DNA from: Phycisphaerales bacterium UBA7800
Lineage (GTDB): Bacteria; Planctomycetota; Phycisphaerae; Phycisphaerales; Phycisphaeraceae
Assembly (NCBI GenBank): GCA_002480565.1
Contig: DLCK01000067.1
Coordinates: forward strand, 62,001 to 126,000
Direction: 5' to 3'
DNA: 64,000 bases
Shown: piece by piece, positions 26,679-36,200 of the stretch
Layout of the letters: each line of letters begins with the position of its first letter
How positions within the stretch are numbered: position 1 is the stretch's first letter
Notes under the pieces: model-generated
Seen by the model: only the letters and a program-made list of their open reading frames with translations
The model's database searches: none
What the model was told of the DNA's origin: nothing
Program-made: the position numbers and the translations under genes

Positions 26679-27740
26679 TCAAACCTGCGGGGGTGCCACG
26701 GTGTCATTCCAAACCAGATTGGCGGGAATGAGTGAACATGGATGAAGAACTTCTCTACCTGCGAGTCGTTGCTCGAGCATGAATAGTGCCTGATGGACAA
26801 TCTTGGGATAGTCCGGCTGCATATGAGCCATGCATGGATAGCTACGTTCTGCTTCGGCCTGAGTACCACTTCCCAACACGCTCAACTGTCTGGGTACCTG
26901 CAATTGAAGTTGCTGCGCCACACTGACAACTGCGCGCGCAATGCCCATCCCCTGGCAGATCACTGCGGTGGGTCGGGTTGGCTGAGTTAAAAACTTTCGC
27001 GCCCATGCTGCCGTTTTTTCAACCCCTTCACGACGTGGTAAGACTTGAATGAATTGAACCCAACTCGGCTGAATATCAACGCGGAAATCCTTACAAGCCT
27101 GTTCAAATCCAATGAGTCCTTCTTCATTACTGTTAAAGGAAACATCGCCATGGAGAAATGCGATACGTTGATGACCCAGGGCGACTAGATGTTGTACAAC
27201 TTGATAGATTCCCTGACGGCTATCATTTTTAGTGTAGTACCGGGCAGTCTCACCGATCCCAATCCATGGGCGTTGGTTCTCATGATCAAGCCAATGGGCA
27301 AATTCCTGGTGGTAGTAACCCGCAACCAATGCACCATCAACCATCCCACCTGCAAAATTTGCCGGTGGCACAAATCCATCGCCCGAATGAAGATTCTCCT
27401 TGGAGAATTCGATGTGATACCGGACATCGCGTTCTTCACAAGCCTGAATGAAACTCGAAACAATCGGCCCGAAGAATCCTGAATCCATAAAGTCATTTGA
27501 ATCTTCGCCACAGATGATCAATCCCAGGTGTCCGGTTCGGCGGGATCGAAGCATTTGAGCAGCAAGACGAGGCTGGTAACTCATTTGCTTAGCGACACTA
27601 AGTATATGCTGGCGTTTTTCGTCGCTGATCCGTCCCGTGCCGTGGAGTGCCGCAGAAACAGCGGTATGCGAGACCCCTGCCTGGGCAGCAATATCCTTAA
27701 GTGTCACATTGGAAGATTTTCGGGCCAAATGAGTCTCCAT
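26679..27740 (-). CDS. LacI-family transcriptional regulator (locus 2)
   Basis: This 353-residue protein has an HTH (TLKDIAAQAGVSHTAVSAAL), a hinge (YQPRLAAQMLRSRRTGHLG) and a type I periplasmic-binding-like sensor domain (RIAFLHGDVSFNSNEEG, RPTAVICQGMGIARAV). It is the first gene of the minus-strand polysaccharide locus that extends to about 16.8 kb and begins with a promoter whose spacer holds a CG-centred palindrome, so it likely represses itself and the locus. Its effector would be a sugar from the GH71/GH99-like, beta-helix and GH2 substrates. Confidence 0.9.
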   Translation of the reverse strand: METHLARKSSNVTLKDIAAQAGVSHTAVSAALHGTGRISDEKRQHILSVAKQMSYQPRLAAQMLRSRRTGHLGLIICGEDSNDFMDSGFFGPIVSSFIQACEERDVRYHIEFSKENLHSGDGFVPPANFAGGMVDGALVAGYYHQEFAHWLDHENQRPWIGIGETARYYTKNDSRQGIYQVVQHLVALGHQRIAFLHGDVSFNSNEEGLIGFEQACKDFRVDIQPSWVQFIQVLPRREGVEKTAAWARKFLTQPTRPTAVICQGMGIARAVVSVAQQLQLQVPRQLSVLGSGTQAEAERSYPCMAHMQPDYPKIVHQALFMLEQRLAGREVLHPCSLIPANLVWNDTVAPPQV

Positions 27741-27775
27741 TCACTTGATTTCACGTTTGCGGATTCGTTAAAGCA

Positions 27776-27805
27776 ACTATAGGCACGTAACGTTACACAA
27801 GTCAA
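27776..27805 (-). promoter_or_regulatory. LacI promoter with operator inside the spacer
   Basis: On the minus strand: -35 TTGACT (27800-27805), an 18-bp spacer, then -10 TATAGT (27776-27781). The spacer contains the perfect 10-bp palindrome GTAACGTTAC (27787-27796), a CG-centred site of the kind bound by LacI-family proteins. This geometry would let the repressor exclude RNA polymerase. The start codon is at 27740. Confidence 0.7.
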
Positions 27806-27872
27806 CCCATGGCCTGGAAATTCCTGTTATCCTTTGTGGCAATATCCTCAACTCCTACAAAAGGAACTTATC

Positions 27873-28157
27873 ATGGCACGAGCAGTCGCCCGTCATATTC
27901 TTGTCACGACCCAGGTCGAAGCCCAGGATCTCAAAGCTCAGATAGAAGAAGGTGCAGCCTTTGCAGACCTTGCCAAGCAGCACTCCCAATGCCCCTCCGG
28001 CAAGGATGGTGGTAACCTTGGTGAGTTCGGCATGGGTGATATGGTTCCTGAATTCGATGCAGTCGTCTTCGGCGATCTGGCTGTGGGTAAATGCTCCGAA
28101 CCTGTCAAAACGCAATTCGGATATCATCTGCTGGTGGTCGATAAGCGAATCGGCTAA
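27873..28157 (+). CDS. Parvulin-type peptidyl-prolyl cis-trans isomerase
   Basis: This small 94-residue single-domain parvulin lacks a signal peptide, like cytoplasmic PpiC. It shows the family pattern: ARHILVTTQVEAQDL, FADLAKQHSQCPSGKDGGNLGEFG, and the C-terminal GYHLLVVDKRIG. It would accelerate proline isomerisation in folding proteins. ATG 27873 follows the Shine-Dalgarno AAAGGAAC. A clear terminator lies 25 bp downstream, so it is monocistronic. It is unrelated to the neighbouring polysaccharide genes. Confidence 0.92.
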   Translation: MARAVARHILVTTQVEAQDLKAQIEEGAAFADLAKQHSQCPSGKDGGNLGEFGMGDMVPEFDAVVFGDLAVGKCSEPVKTQFGYHLLVVDKRIG

Positions 28158-28182
28158 TCAGAGTCCTACATCATGACCTTAC

Positions 28183-28208
28183 AAGGGAGTCTGACCGACT
28201 CCCTTTTT
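28183..28208 (+). terminator. Terminator of the parvulin gene
   Basis: The stem gggagtc (28185-28191) with gactccc (28197-28203) has a 5-nt loop and is followed by five T. Confidence 0.85.
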
Positions 28209-28289
28209 CATGCGCCGTTGTAAAAACTTTTTGAGAACTGAATTTGACGGTCTATCAACAAACCTGAGAATAAGTTTTTTTACATTCAC

Positions 28290-29483
28290 ATGGATACGCA
28301 TATGTCCCCCACAGAAACAACGCCAGCCAATCACCGCCCCCACCCGACGCTTCATCGTGTGACACCTGCTGATGGGCGACATTACTTTTTTGGATACTAC
28401 GAGAAGTTCCCGTGGGATCAATCACAACAACGACTCCTGAGCAACAGTGCCCCCTTTCGGGATCGCCGCCCGTCTGTCAATGATGCAATGGATGTTGGTT
28501 ACATTGATCTGTCGAACACCAACCACTTCCATAAACTCGCCCAGACGACTTGCTGGAATTGGCAACAAGGCTGCATGCTCCAATGGTTTGACAATCAGTC
28601 GATTGTTCACAATATCCACGCTAAAGACGGAACCTGTGCTTCGCAGATCGTGGACATGCATGGGCGCATCGTCGAACACTTTGATCAACCGATCTATACA
28701 TTAAGTCCCAATCGGGATCGTGCCTACTCACTGAACTTTGCCAGACTCACTGACCTTCGGCCGGGCTATGGTTACGCAGGTGAGCCTGATCCATTCGCTA
28801 CGACAAATGCACCTGCCGATGATGGTGTGTTCGGCTTTGACACTGAATCACGCAGCAAGCCTGAATTACTCATCAGCACTGCACACCTTGCCCAACAAGT
28901 CGGCGATGAAGGTGGCAAGCAATTCAAACACTGGGTCAATCACATTCAGGTATCCAGACATGGCAAGCGCATTGCTTTTCTGCATCGCTGGTCCCAAAAG
29001 ACGGACAATCTCTGGTGGCGGACACGCATGGTCGTTGCGAACCACGATGGGACAGATGCTCGGAGCCTCATCGCCCATCACAACGTCTCACATTACGACT
29101 GGCTGGATGATGACACCATCGTTGCGTGGTGCATCGGCGAAGACCAAACCGTCGGTTACTGGATATACGACGCATCAGGTCGAAACGAGCCGCGTATGAT
29201 CAATGAACCAACCTTCACCGGAGATGGGCATTGCACCTTCAGCCCGGATGGGAAGTGGATGCTCACCGACACGTACCCCGATGGGCAAGGTTGCCGAACA
29301 CTGTATATCTACCGACTCGCTGATGGGCATTTGATCGATCTGGGCAGTTACTATTCACCTTCACCGTCCGATATTGAAATCCGTTGTGACCTGCATCCGC
29401 GTTGGAGTCGGGATGGTAAACAAGTGTGCATCGACTCGGTACATGAAGGTTTTAGAGGCATTTACGTTCTGCCTGTGTCATAA
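28290..29483 (+). CDS. Beta-propeller protein, oligogalacturonate lyase (PL22)-like
   Basis: This 397-residue protein has no signal peptide. Repeated WD40-like PD40 blades are visible, for example HVVTPADGRHYFFGYYEKF at the start, HCTFSPDGKWMLTDTYPDG and HPRWSRDGKQVCIDSVH. Length and seven-bladed organisation match cytoplasmic oligogalacturonate lyase (PL22), which splits short unsaturated pectin fragments, and the presence of pectin-type genes elsewhere supports this. I cannot confirm the metal-binding histidines, so a sugar-binding or unrelated TolB-like role remains possible. It is a single gene between a terminator and the metal-efflux operon. The alternative start MSPTE lies 12 bp downstream. 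Confidence 0.5.
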   Translation: MDTHMSPTETTPANHRPHPTLHRVTPADGRHYFFGYYEKFPWDQSQQRLLSNSAPFRDRRPSVNDAMDVGYIDLSNTNHFHKLAQTTCWNWQQGCMLQWFDNQSIVHNIHAKDGTCASQIVDMHGRIVEHFDQPIYTLSPNRDRAYSLNFARLTDLRPGYGYAGEPDPFATTNAPADDGVFGFDTESRSKPELLISTAHLAQQVGDEGGKQFKHWVNHIQVSRHGKRIAFLHRWSQKTDNLWWRTRMVVANHDGTDARSLIAHHNVSHYDWLDDDTIVAWCIGEDQTVGYWIYDASGRNEPRMINEPTFTGDGHCTFSPDGKWMLTDTYPDGQGCRTLYIYRLADGHLIDLGSYYSPSPSDIEIRCDLHPRWSRDGKQVCIDSVHEGFRGIYVLPVS

Positions 29484-29570
29484 TAATCCTGAAAAGGAAA
29501 AAGATAACTTCCACTGTGGAACAATTCTTGTCTTGGCGGAGTTTGTATCCGATGATAGGATTGTAAAGAC

Positions 29571-30011
29571 ATGCGAATCACTCAGACCATAGCCACCTTA
29601 CTGGTGATCTTGACGGTGCTGCTTGCCCCGCTTCAAGTTGGCTGTTGCATGGTCATGCCTTCGCAGTCATCACAAGTCTCGCAGATGGACATTCCTTCAT
29701 CTTGTTGCAGTAAAAAGAAAGTTGCAGCAGATATACCTTTGGATCATCCCCTGGCCCCCTGCGAATCACGAGATGGCCAATGCCCTCGTTGTACCCGGAT
29801 GCTCAAAGCCAAGAGCGGTTGCATCGCGGAGATGATCCCAGCTGCCCAGCAAGTCGATACACTTCCAACACAAAACCTATTACTTGATCTGAACCAAATC
29901 GCATGGGTTCAACCTTCAACGCCTTCATTAAATTCATTTGCAATCGACACCTGCCTTGAATCGGTCACTGCGCGCACACTCTGCGCCGACCATATCCTTT
30001 TGACCGTTTGA
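29571..30011 (+). CDS. Small secreted Cys-rich protein linked to metal efflux
   Basis: I do not recognise a family. The 146-residue protein begins with a signal-peptide-like segment (LLVILTVLLAPLQVGCCM). Mature cysteine clusters are DIPSSCCSKKK, CESRDGQCPRC and a later single Cys in KSGCIAEM, plus one near the end. It stands directly upstream of CusC/CusB/CusA-type genes on the same strand, 115 bp away. The Cys pairs suggest binding of soft metals such as Cu, Ag or Hg in the periplasm, a chaperone or sensor-like role, but this is inference. The GCC motif in the signal could also be a lipobox. Confidence 0.6.
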   Translation: MRITQTIATLLVILTVLLAPLQVGCCMVMPSQSSQVSQMDIPSSCCSKKKVAADIPLDHPLAPCESRDGQCPRCTRMLKAKSGCIAEMIPAAQQVDTLPTQNLLLDLNQIAWVQPSTPSLNSFAIDTCLESVTARTLCADHILLTV

Positions 30012-30063
30012 CTCACCGATAACGAAGGTTCTAACTGCACCATACGAGTTATCCATATAGCTC

Positions 30064-30106
30064 AATGGTGATCTTTGACGATGGTTTTATAACTGCCATC
30101 ACCATT
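30064..30106. promoter_or_regulatory. Inverted repeat upstream of the efflux operon
   Basis: A perfect 9-bp inverted repeat, aatggtgat (30064-30072) with atcaccatt (30098-30106), is separated by 25 nt. It lies 20 bp upstream of the TolC-like start. It could be an operator or an mRNA hairpin controlling translation. No metal-regulator gene is nearby. Confidence 0.35.
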
Positions 30107-30125
30107 CTTATCTGGGTTAAACATC

Positions 30126-31499
30126 ATGAAACAATTTACGGTCTCAAGTTGTCTGTTAACAGCTTTACTATTCTCTGGCTGCCAATCGCCTTTGGATGAT
30201 TCACTGTATCAAAAGTGGAGTCGAGATCAGCAGCACAATGTCGCGGAGACGGTCACACAGACGCGTGATCAAGCGATAACCGTCTCATCACATGCCTTGC
30301 AATCACCTGCATCACTGAATGATCTGATCGCAGCAGCATTGGCACATAATCCCGCGCTATCCGCGGCTCGTCATCGCATCGACCAAACCCAACATGTCAT
30401 CCCGCAAGTCAGCAGCCTGGATGATCCGATGCTCACCATCACCCCGGTGGGCAAAATGGCTCAAACCGCGGATGGTGAAATGACTGCCATGGGATCAATC
30501 AGTCAGAAATTCCCACTCTCTGGCAGACTCGATACGCACAAGCAAATCGCAGTCCAACAAGTCAACATCACCAAAGAACAACTACGCCAAACACAACTTG
30601 AACTGATCCGTGATGTGAAACATGCCTACTGGAACCTGCAATTAGCCAACCAGACTTTGGAAGTCTTAACGGCACAGAAGCAACTCATGCAACAGTTCTC
30701 CGAAGCAGCCAACGCATCGTACCGCGCAGGCCGATCCAACCAAGAGGATTTGCTGCGGATCAACGTCGAAATTAGCACACTCGACAATCGCGTCCTTGCT
30801 TCAGAACAGACCCAGCAAAGCGTAATCGCACGGATCAATACACTGCTCAATCGCCCTGCTGCTTTGCCGCTTCAAATCAAATCTGATGTCCAGCCAAACA
30901 TTATTGAACAACCACTTGAAAGCTGGCTCAAGCAGATGCTTCAAAATAGTCCGCAATTGCAGACGATCCACCATCGCATCGCACAGGCTCGCAAGCAATT
31001 GAAACTTGCACATCAGCAACGGATTCCTGATCTGACGGTGATGCTCAATTACGCAGCGGTTGCGGATCATGGGACATCCATGGCAGCCAATGGTAATGAC
31101 CAACTCTATGCCGGCTTTGGGATCAATCTCCCCATCTGGCAAGACAAACTCGACGCTGCTGAGCAGCAAGCCCTGGCAACCATTCGCCAACGTCTTAGCG
31201 AACTGATTGCAGAGCATAACCAACTCCAATTTGCCATCACCGATATGCACGCACGTGTCCATTCACAACGCAAGCAGGACACGCTTTACCAAGAGACGAT
31301 TCTGCCTCAAACGCAACAGGTTTTGGATAGCGCCCTAAGTCAATACCGTGCAGGTCGCGGGGGCTTTTTAAATCTCATTGACAACTGGCAAAAGCTCCTG
31401 GATCTGCAACTGATGTCCCATCGCAATCAGACACAATTGCAACAGGACTACGCTCAATTGCAATTTCTTGCAGCTGTCGATTCAGACACCTTCAACTAA
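30126..31499 (+). CDS. TolC-family outer-membrane efflux protein (CusC/CzcC-like)
   Basis: This 457-residue lipoprotein (lipobox LLFSGC) belongs to the outer membrane factor family that forms the exit duct of tripartite metal efflux pumps. It shows the two outer-membrane-efflux repeats: SLNDLIAAALAHNPALSAARHRI near the start, and alpha-helical stretches LRQTQLELIRDVKHAYWNLQLA and GRGGFLNLIDNWQKLLD. The adaptor and RND genes follow on the same strand with small spacing, so this is the CusC/CzcC position of the operon. Substrate specificity is not encoded here. Confidence 0.88.
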   Translation: MKQFTVSSCLLTALLFSGCQSPLDDSLYQKWSRDQQHNVAETVTQTRDQAITVSSHALQSPASLNDLIAAALAHNPALSAARHRIDQTQHVIPQVSSLDDPMLTITPVGKMAQTADGEMTAMGSISQKFPLSGRLDTHKQIAVQQVNITKEQLRQTQLELIRDVKHAYWNLQLANQTLEVLTAQKQLMQQFSEAANASYRAGRSNQEDLLRINVEISTLDNRVLASEQTQQSVIARINTLLNRPAALPLQIKSDVQPNIIEQPLESWLKQMLQNSPQLQTIHHRIAQARKQLKLAHQQRIPDLTVMLNYAAVADHGTSMAANGNDQLYAGFGINLPIWQDKLDAAEQQALATIRQRLSELIAEHNQLQFAITDMHARVHSQRKQDTLYQETILPQTQQVLDSALSQYRAGRGGFLNLIDNWQKLLDLQLMSHRNQTQLQQDYAQLQFLAAVDSDTFN

Positions 31500-31541
31500 A
31501 AATTATCGCGACATCACACGTTGCTGAAAGTGACCGTTACC

Positions 31542-33041
31542 ATGTCCACGCAAAACAATTCCATTCCGAAAAGCATCCCTCTCAAATGGCTGTTCATAAT
31601 TCTTGCAGTCTTTGGTATAGCCATCAGTCTTGGCGTTTATTTTGCCAACCCCATCAATAAGGCTGTGAATCATATCACCACCCATACCGATGACGATGGC
31701 CACGATCATGATGCAGCCTCAACGCAGTATTACACCTGTGGCATGCATCCGTGGATCATTCTCCCCAAGGAAGGTGATTGCCCGATCTGCTTTATGAAAC
31801 TCACACCATTGGACCCTGCCAAATTCACCGGCGAAATTGCCATCGACCCAATCATCGTGCAGAACATGGGCGTCCGCACCGCCCCTGTCACCACCGGCCC
31901 GCTTGTGCAGTCGATCAACACCGTGGGTACCGTTGACTACAACGAAACCCTCGTTCGCGACATCAATATCAAGATCGCCGGCTGGATTGAAAAGCTGCAC
32001 ATTGATTATCTTGGCGCGAAAGTCAAACGGGGTCAGACCCTTTTTGATCTCTATGCCCCCGAACTTTACGCAGCACAGGAAGAGTATCTCATCGCCTATC
32101 GTGCCAACGCTTCCAAAGACAATCCGCTACTCGAATCCGCACGGACACGCTTGAGCTATTACGACATCACCGATGAGCAGATCGCCCAACTCCAGAAGGA
32201 TGCCAAACCCAGCAAAACACTTGCAATCAAGAGTCCGTATGAAGGTGTTGTCATCGCCAAACATGCCAACGAAGGCATGAAAGTCGACACCGGCATGCAA
32301 GTGTATCGCATCGCGGATTTGTCAAAAATATGGGTCATCGTCACGCTGTACGAATACCAATTGCCCTACATCAAGATGCATAACAAGGCGGCCATGAGTC
32401 TGCCTTACATCCCCGGCCACACCTTTGAAGGTTCCGTTGTCTACATCTATCCATACCTTGACAAGAAGACGCGCGAAGTACAGGTACGATTGGAGTTCGA
32501 CAATCCTGATGGTTTGCTTAAGCCCGGCATGTTTGCCAACGTGACACTTCAAAACCGACTACCTAATGAACGGACACTTGCACCGCGCGAAGCGATCATC
32601 GACACCGGCCAACGCAAAGTCGCATTCGTCTCATTAGGCAATGGACGCTTTGAACCCCGTGATATTGTCACCGGCATACAAACCGAAAACGATCGCATCG
32701 AAATCCGCCAAGGTTTAACCCCCGGTGAAGAAGTCGTCACCTCCGGTCAATTCCTGCTAGACAGTGAAGCAAAAATCCGCGCAGCCATTGCAAGGATGAT
32801 GCCTGCTGCCCCAACGACGCAACCTGCCACATCACAACCCGCACCATCCATGGATCATCTCTCAGACGAACACCGGGCCCATCAAAACTCTTGCTGGCAT
32901 ACCTGCGAATACAGGACATGCTCACGCGAGATCACATCGAACACCTGCCCATGGAACAGAAGCATCTTGCCGATGCAGCCAGCAAACTCCCAGACGCCAA
33001 AGCCGTTTTGGATGCCAGCACATTGGACATGCGTGAATTGA
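31542..33041 (+). CDS. RND efflux periplasmic adaptor (CusB-like), C-terminus frameshifted
   Basis: This membrane fusion protein links the RND pump to the outer-membrane channel. A transmembrane anchor (about 10-30) is followed by a heavy-metal-binding domain with CGMHP and CPICFMKL, whose cysteines are near residues 66, 80 and 83. Then come the barrel-sandwich/lipoyl and beta-barrel domains (GWIEKLHIDYLGAKVKRGQ, SPYEGVVIAKHANEGMKV). Up to about residue 448 the match is good. Beyond that the frame changes to an unrelated tail, while the true C-terminal domain continues in the -1 frame (next feature). ATG 31542 is preferred to a TTG seven codons upstream. Confidence 0.85.
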   Translation: MSTQNNSIPKSIPLKWLFIILAVFGIAISLGVYFANPINKAVNHITTHTDDDGHDHDAASTQYYTCGMHPWIILPKEGDCPICFMKLTPLDPAKFTGEIAIDPIIVQNMGVRTAPVTTGPLVQSINTVGTVDYNETLVRDINIKIAGWIEKLHIDYLGAKVKRGQTLFDLYAPELYAAQEEYLIAYRANASKDNPLLESARTRLSYYDITDEQIAQLQKDAKPSKTLAIKSPYEGVVIAKHANEGMKVDTGMQVYRIADLSKIWVIVTLYEYQLPYIKMHNKAAMSLPYIPGHTFEGSVVYIYPYLDKKTREVQVRLEFDNPDGLLKPGMFANVTLQNRLPNERTLAPREAIIDTGQRKVAFVSLGNGRFEPRDIVTGIQTENDRIEIRQGLTPGEEVVTSGQFLLDSEAKIRAAIARMMPAAPTTQPATSQPAPSMDHLSDEHRAHQNSCWHTCEYRTCSREITSNTCPWNRSILPMQPANSQTPKPFWMPAHWTCVN

Positions 33042-33271
33042 AACACACCCGTGATGATTTTGCCAAGCTCTCCGATGCGGTGATCGACTGGGTTAAAAAA
33101 ATGCCCGAATCTAGCAAGAAAACCATCAAATACAACCTGTATCAAACCTATTGCCCGATGGTGAAAAAGAACTGGATTCAATCCATCGAATCAGTTCGCA
33201 ATCCCTATGCACCGTATATGCTTGAATGTGGCACGATCAAATCACAACTGGCAAAGGAGTCCAAGCCATGA
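32889..33271 (+). CDS. Displaced C-terminal DUF3347-like domain of the CusB-like adaptor
   Basis: This frame encodes LLAYLRIQDMLTRDHIEH... and YCPMVKKNWIQSIESV...YAPYMLECGTIK, the pattern of the DUF3347 domain found at the end of some CusB proteins (LxAYLxIQxxLxxD, YCPM, NPYYG, MLxCG). It is in the -1 frame relative to the adaptor. One added A in the AAAA run at 32884-32887 would join them as a single protein. Its stop overlaps the start of the CusA-like gene by ATGA (33268-33271), as expected if it is the natural end of the adaptor. No good start codon exists except TTG 32891, so an independent gene is unlikely. Confidence 0.75.
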
Positions 33272-36200
33272 TTGCCAAACTCATTCGCTGGTGTGTGAAC
33301 AATCGGATGATGGTGATCCTGCTCACCAGCTTTATCCTCGCTGGTGGCGTGTGGGCGATGAAGCATATTACCATTGACGCGATCCCTGATTTATCTGATG
33401 TGCAGGTGATTATCCGCACTGAGTATCCGGGGCAGGCACCGCGCCTTGTCGAAGACCAGGTCACCTACCCGCTGACCACAGCCATGCTCGCAGTCCCGCA
33501 AGCCAAAGTCGTGCGCGGGTATAGCATGTTCGGTTCAAGCTTCGTCTATATCATTTTTGAAGATGGCACCGATCTTTACTGGGCGCGCAGCCGCGTCTTG
33601 GAACAACTCAACTTTGTCTCCAACCAACTCCCTTCATCGGTGAACCCGCAGCTTGGCCCCGATGCCACCGCTGTGGGTTGGATTTACCAATACACCTTAC
33701 AGACCGCAGCCTACTGCCCCGAGCATCCTGGCGGACTTTGGCATGATCCGGTCACCGACAAGTGGTATGACCATCGCCAACAAAAAGAGCCCTTCATCCG
33801 CGATCGTTTGGTATTACACCGCACATTCAAAGACCGCGACACCTGCCCGTTGAATCATACGCCACTGGTTAAACCGCAAATCGATCTTGCTCAATTACGC
33901 TCTTTACAAGACTGGTATATGCGCTACGAACTGACCTCCGTTGAAGGTGTCAGTGAAGTGGTTCCCATCGGCGGATTCGTCAAGCAATACCAGGTCGTCG
34001 TCGATCCCGTCAAACTCCAGGCTTTGAATATCCCTTTAAACAAGGTTAAAAACGCGATCCGAAGTGCGAACATGGATGTAGGTGGCAAACTCATTGAAAT
34101 GAGCGAAACCGAATACATGGTCCGCGGGATTGGTTATTTAGGATCCCCCGGAAGTTCTACAGAGACTAAGACCAATCGCACCCAACAGGTCTTGGCCGAC
34201 CTGTCGCAAATCGCGCTTGGTGCCAACGATGATGGTAAACCGATTTACCTCAGTGATGTCGCTCAACTCCGCACCGGCTCGGAAATCCGACGTGGCGTGG
34301 CAGAGAGCAATGGCGAAGGTGAAACCGTTGGCGGAATCGTCATCATGCGATTCGGTCAGAACGCACAGAAAACCATCGACCGTGTTAAAGACAAAATCAA
34401 CACACTCCAAACCGGACTCCCCGCTGGCGTGCGATTGGAAGTCGCCTATGACCGCAGCGACTTAATCGAGCGTGCAGTCAATACGGTGTACCGAACACTT
34501 GCTGAAGAAATCATTGTCGTGGGATTGGTGATCGTTCTATTCCTGCTGCATGCCCGCAGTGCATTGGTAGCTGCATTTGTCCTGCCTATGGGCGTTCTGG
34601 TGACACTGCTGGTCATGTATGGTTTGGATATCAATGCCAACATCATGAGTCTGGGTGGGATTGCCATCTCCATTGGCGTGATGGTCGACAGCAGTATCGT
34701 CATGGTGGACAACGCGCACAAACACCTTGAAAACAAGGATAAAAACACATCGTGCATTGAGGCGATCTCCGATGCAGCAGCGGAAGTCGGGCCGACATTG
34801 TTCTTTAGCTTGTTGATTATCACGGTGAGTTTTCTGCCGATCTTCGTATTGGGTGAACAGTCTGGACGATTGTTCAGGCCGTTGGCATTTACCAAGACCT
34901 TCGCGATGACAGCCGCTGCGGTATTAGCCATCACGATCATCCCGGTACTCATGGTATACCTGATTTCTGACAGGGTTTTGCCGACTAGTTGGAGTAAAGG
35001 CAAACGCATCTTGGTGTATGTGTTGGTGATGGTGTTGCCAGCGGTGGTGTTGGCTTTGATCCCACTACCGACGTTGGCGGACTATCGCATCTGGCTATGT
35101 GTCGGTTGGGTAATTGCATCGGGATTGATCGTGTTACCTCAGAAAATTTATGCTGAGGAATCCAACCCGGTAAGTCGCTTGATGCAGCGACTGTATCAAC
35201 CGTTTTTCGTCTTTGCGATGCAGTATCGTTGGGGCATGTTGCTTGGGGGCGGGTTGTTGATTGTGGCAACGCTTTACCCACTTAAGCAGTTGGGCAGTGA
35301 ATTCATGCCCCCCCTGGAAGAAGGTGATCTGCTGTACATGCCTACAACCGATCCGGGGATTAGCATGAGCAAGATTCGTGAAGTCTTGCAGCAGACGGAC
35401 AAGCTCATTGGCCAATTCCCGGAAGTCCAAAACGTCTTTGGCAAAGCCGGTCGCGCGGAGACTGCAACTGATCCAGCACCGCCAAGCATGTTGGAGACCA
35501 CGATTATTTTGCATCGTGACAAAGCGTATTGGCGGACGCGACCAATCAGTCGGTTTTATGACCATTGGCCGAACTGGCTTAGTGCGATCCCGCGTAAAAT
35601 CTGGCCCAACACGCGAAGGATCACCATTGATGAGTTGGTGTATGGGTATCAACTGCCCAACGGCGATATGGACGACATTCACGTGCCAGGGCTCAATGAT
35701 GTGATTCGGTTCCCGGGTTTGACCAATGCGTGGACGATGCCGATTCGCACGCGGATAGACATGCTATCCACGGGGATCAAGACGCCGGTGGGGATCAAGG
35801 TAATGGGGCCGAATCTTGAAAAACTCGCTGAATTATCAGAGCAAATCGCATCAGCTATCAAGACCGATCCGCGGACACAGGCCTTGACCACCAGCGCGTT
35901 TGCTGAGAAAAGTGTGGGTGGCAATTACTTTGACATCAACATCAATCGCCAATTCATCGCGCGGTATGCGTTATCTGTCAACGATGTGCAGGACGTGATT
36001 ATGAGTGCGATTGGTGGGATGAATATCACCTGGACAGTCGAAGGACTCGAACGGTATCCGGTGAACCTGCGGTATCCGTCGGAATTGCGTGACAACATTG
36101 AAAAGCTCAAGCAGACTTTGGTGGCAACACCCAGCGGCGCACAAGTTCCACTTGGGCAGTTGGCGGAGATTCAGATTCACAAAGGCCCGCCAATGATCAA

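Noticed and set aside
32880..32893. Programmed -1 frameshift in the CusB-like gene
   Set aside because: The local sequence (CAA AAC in the zero frame) does not make a canonical X-XXY-YYZ slippery heptamer and I see no clear downstream stimulator.
32891..33271. DUF3347-like segment as an independent gene
   Set aside because: The only upstream start is a TTG without a ribosome site, and the sequence upstream flows into the adaptor's frame with one base change; a frameshift explains it better.
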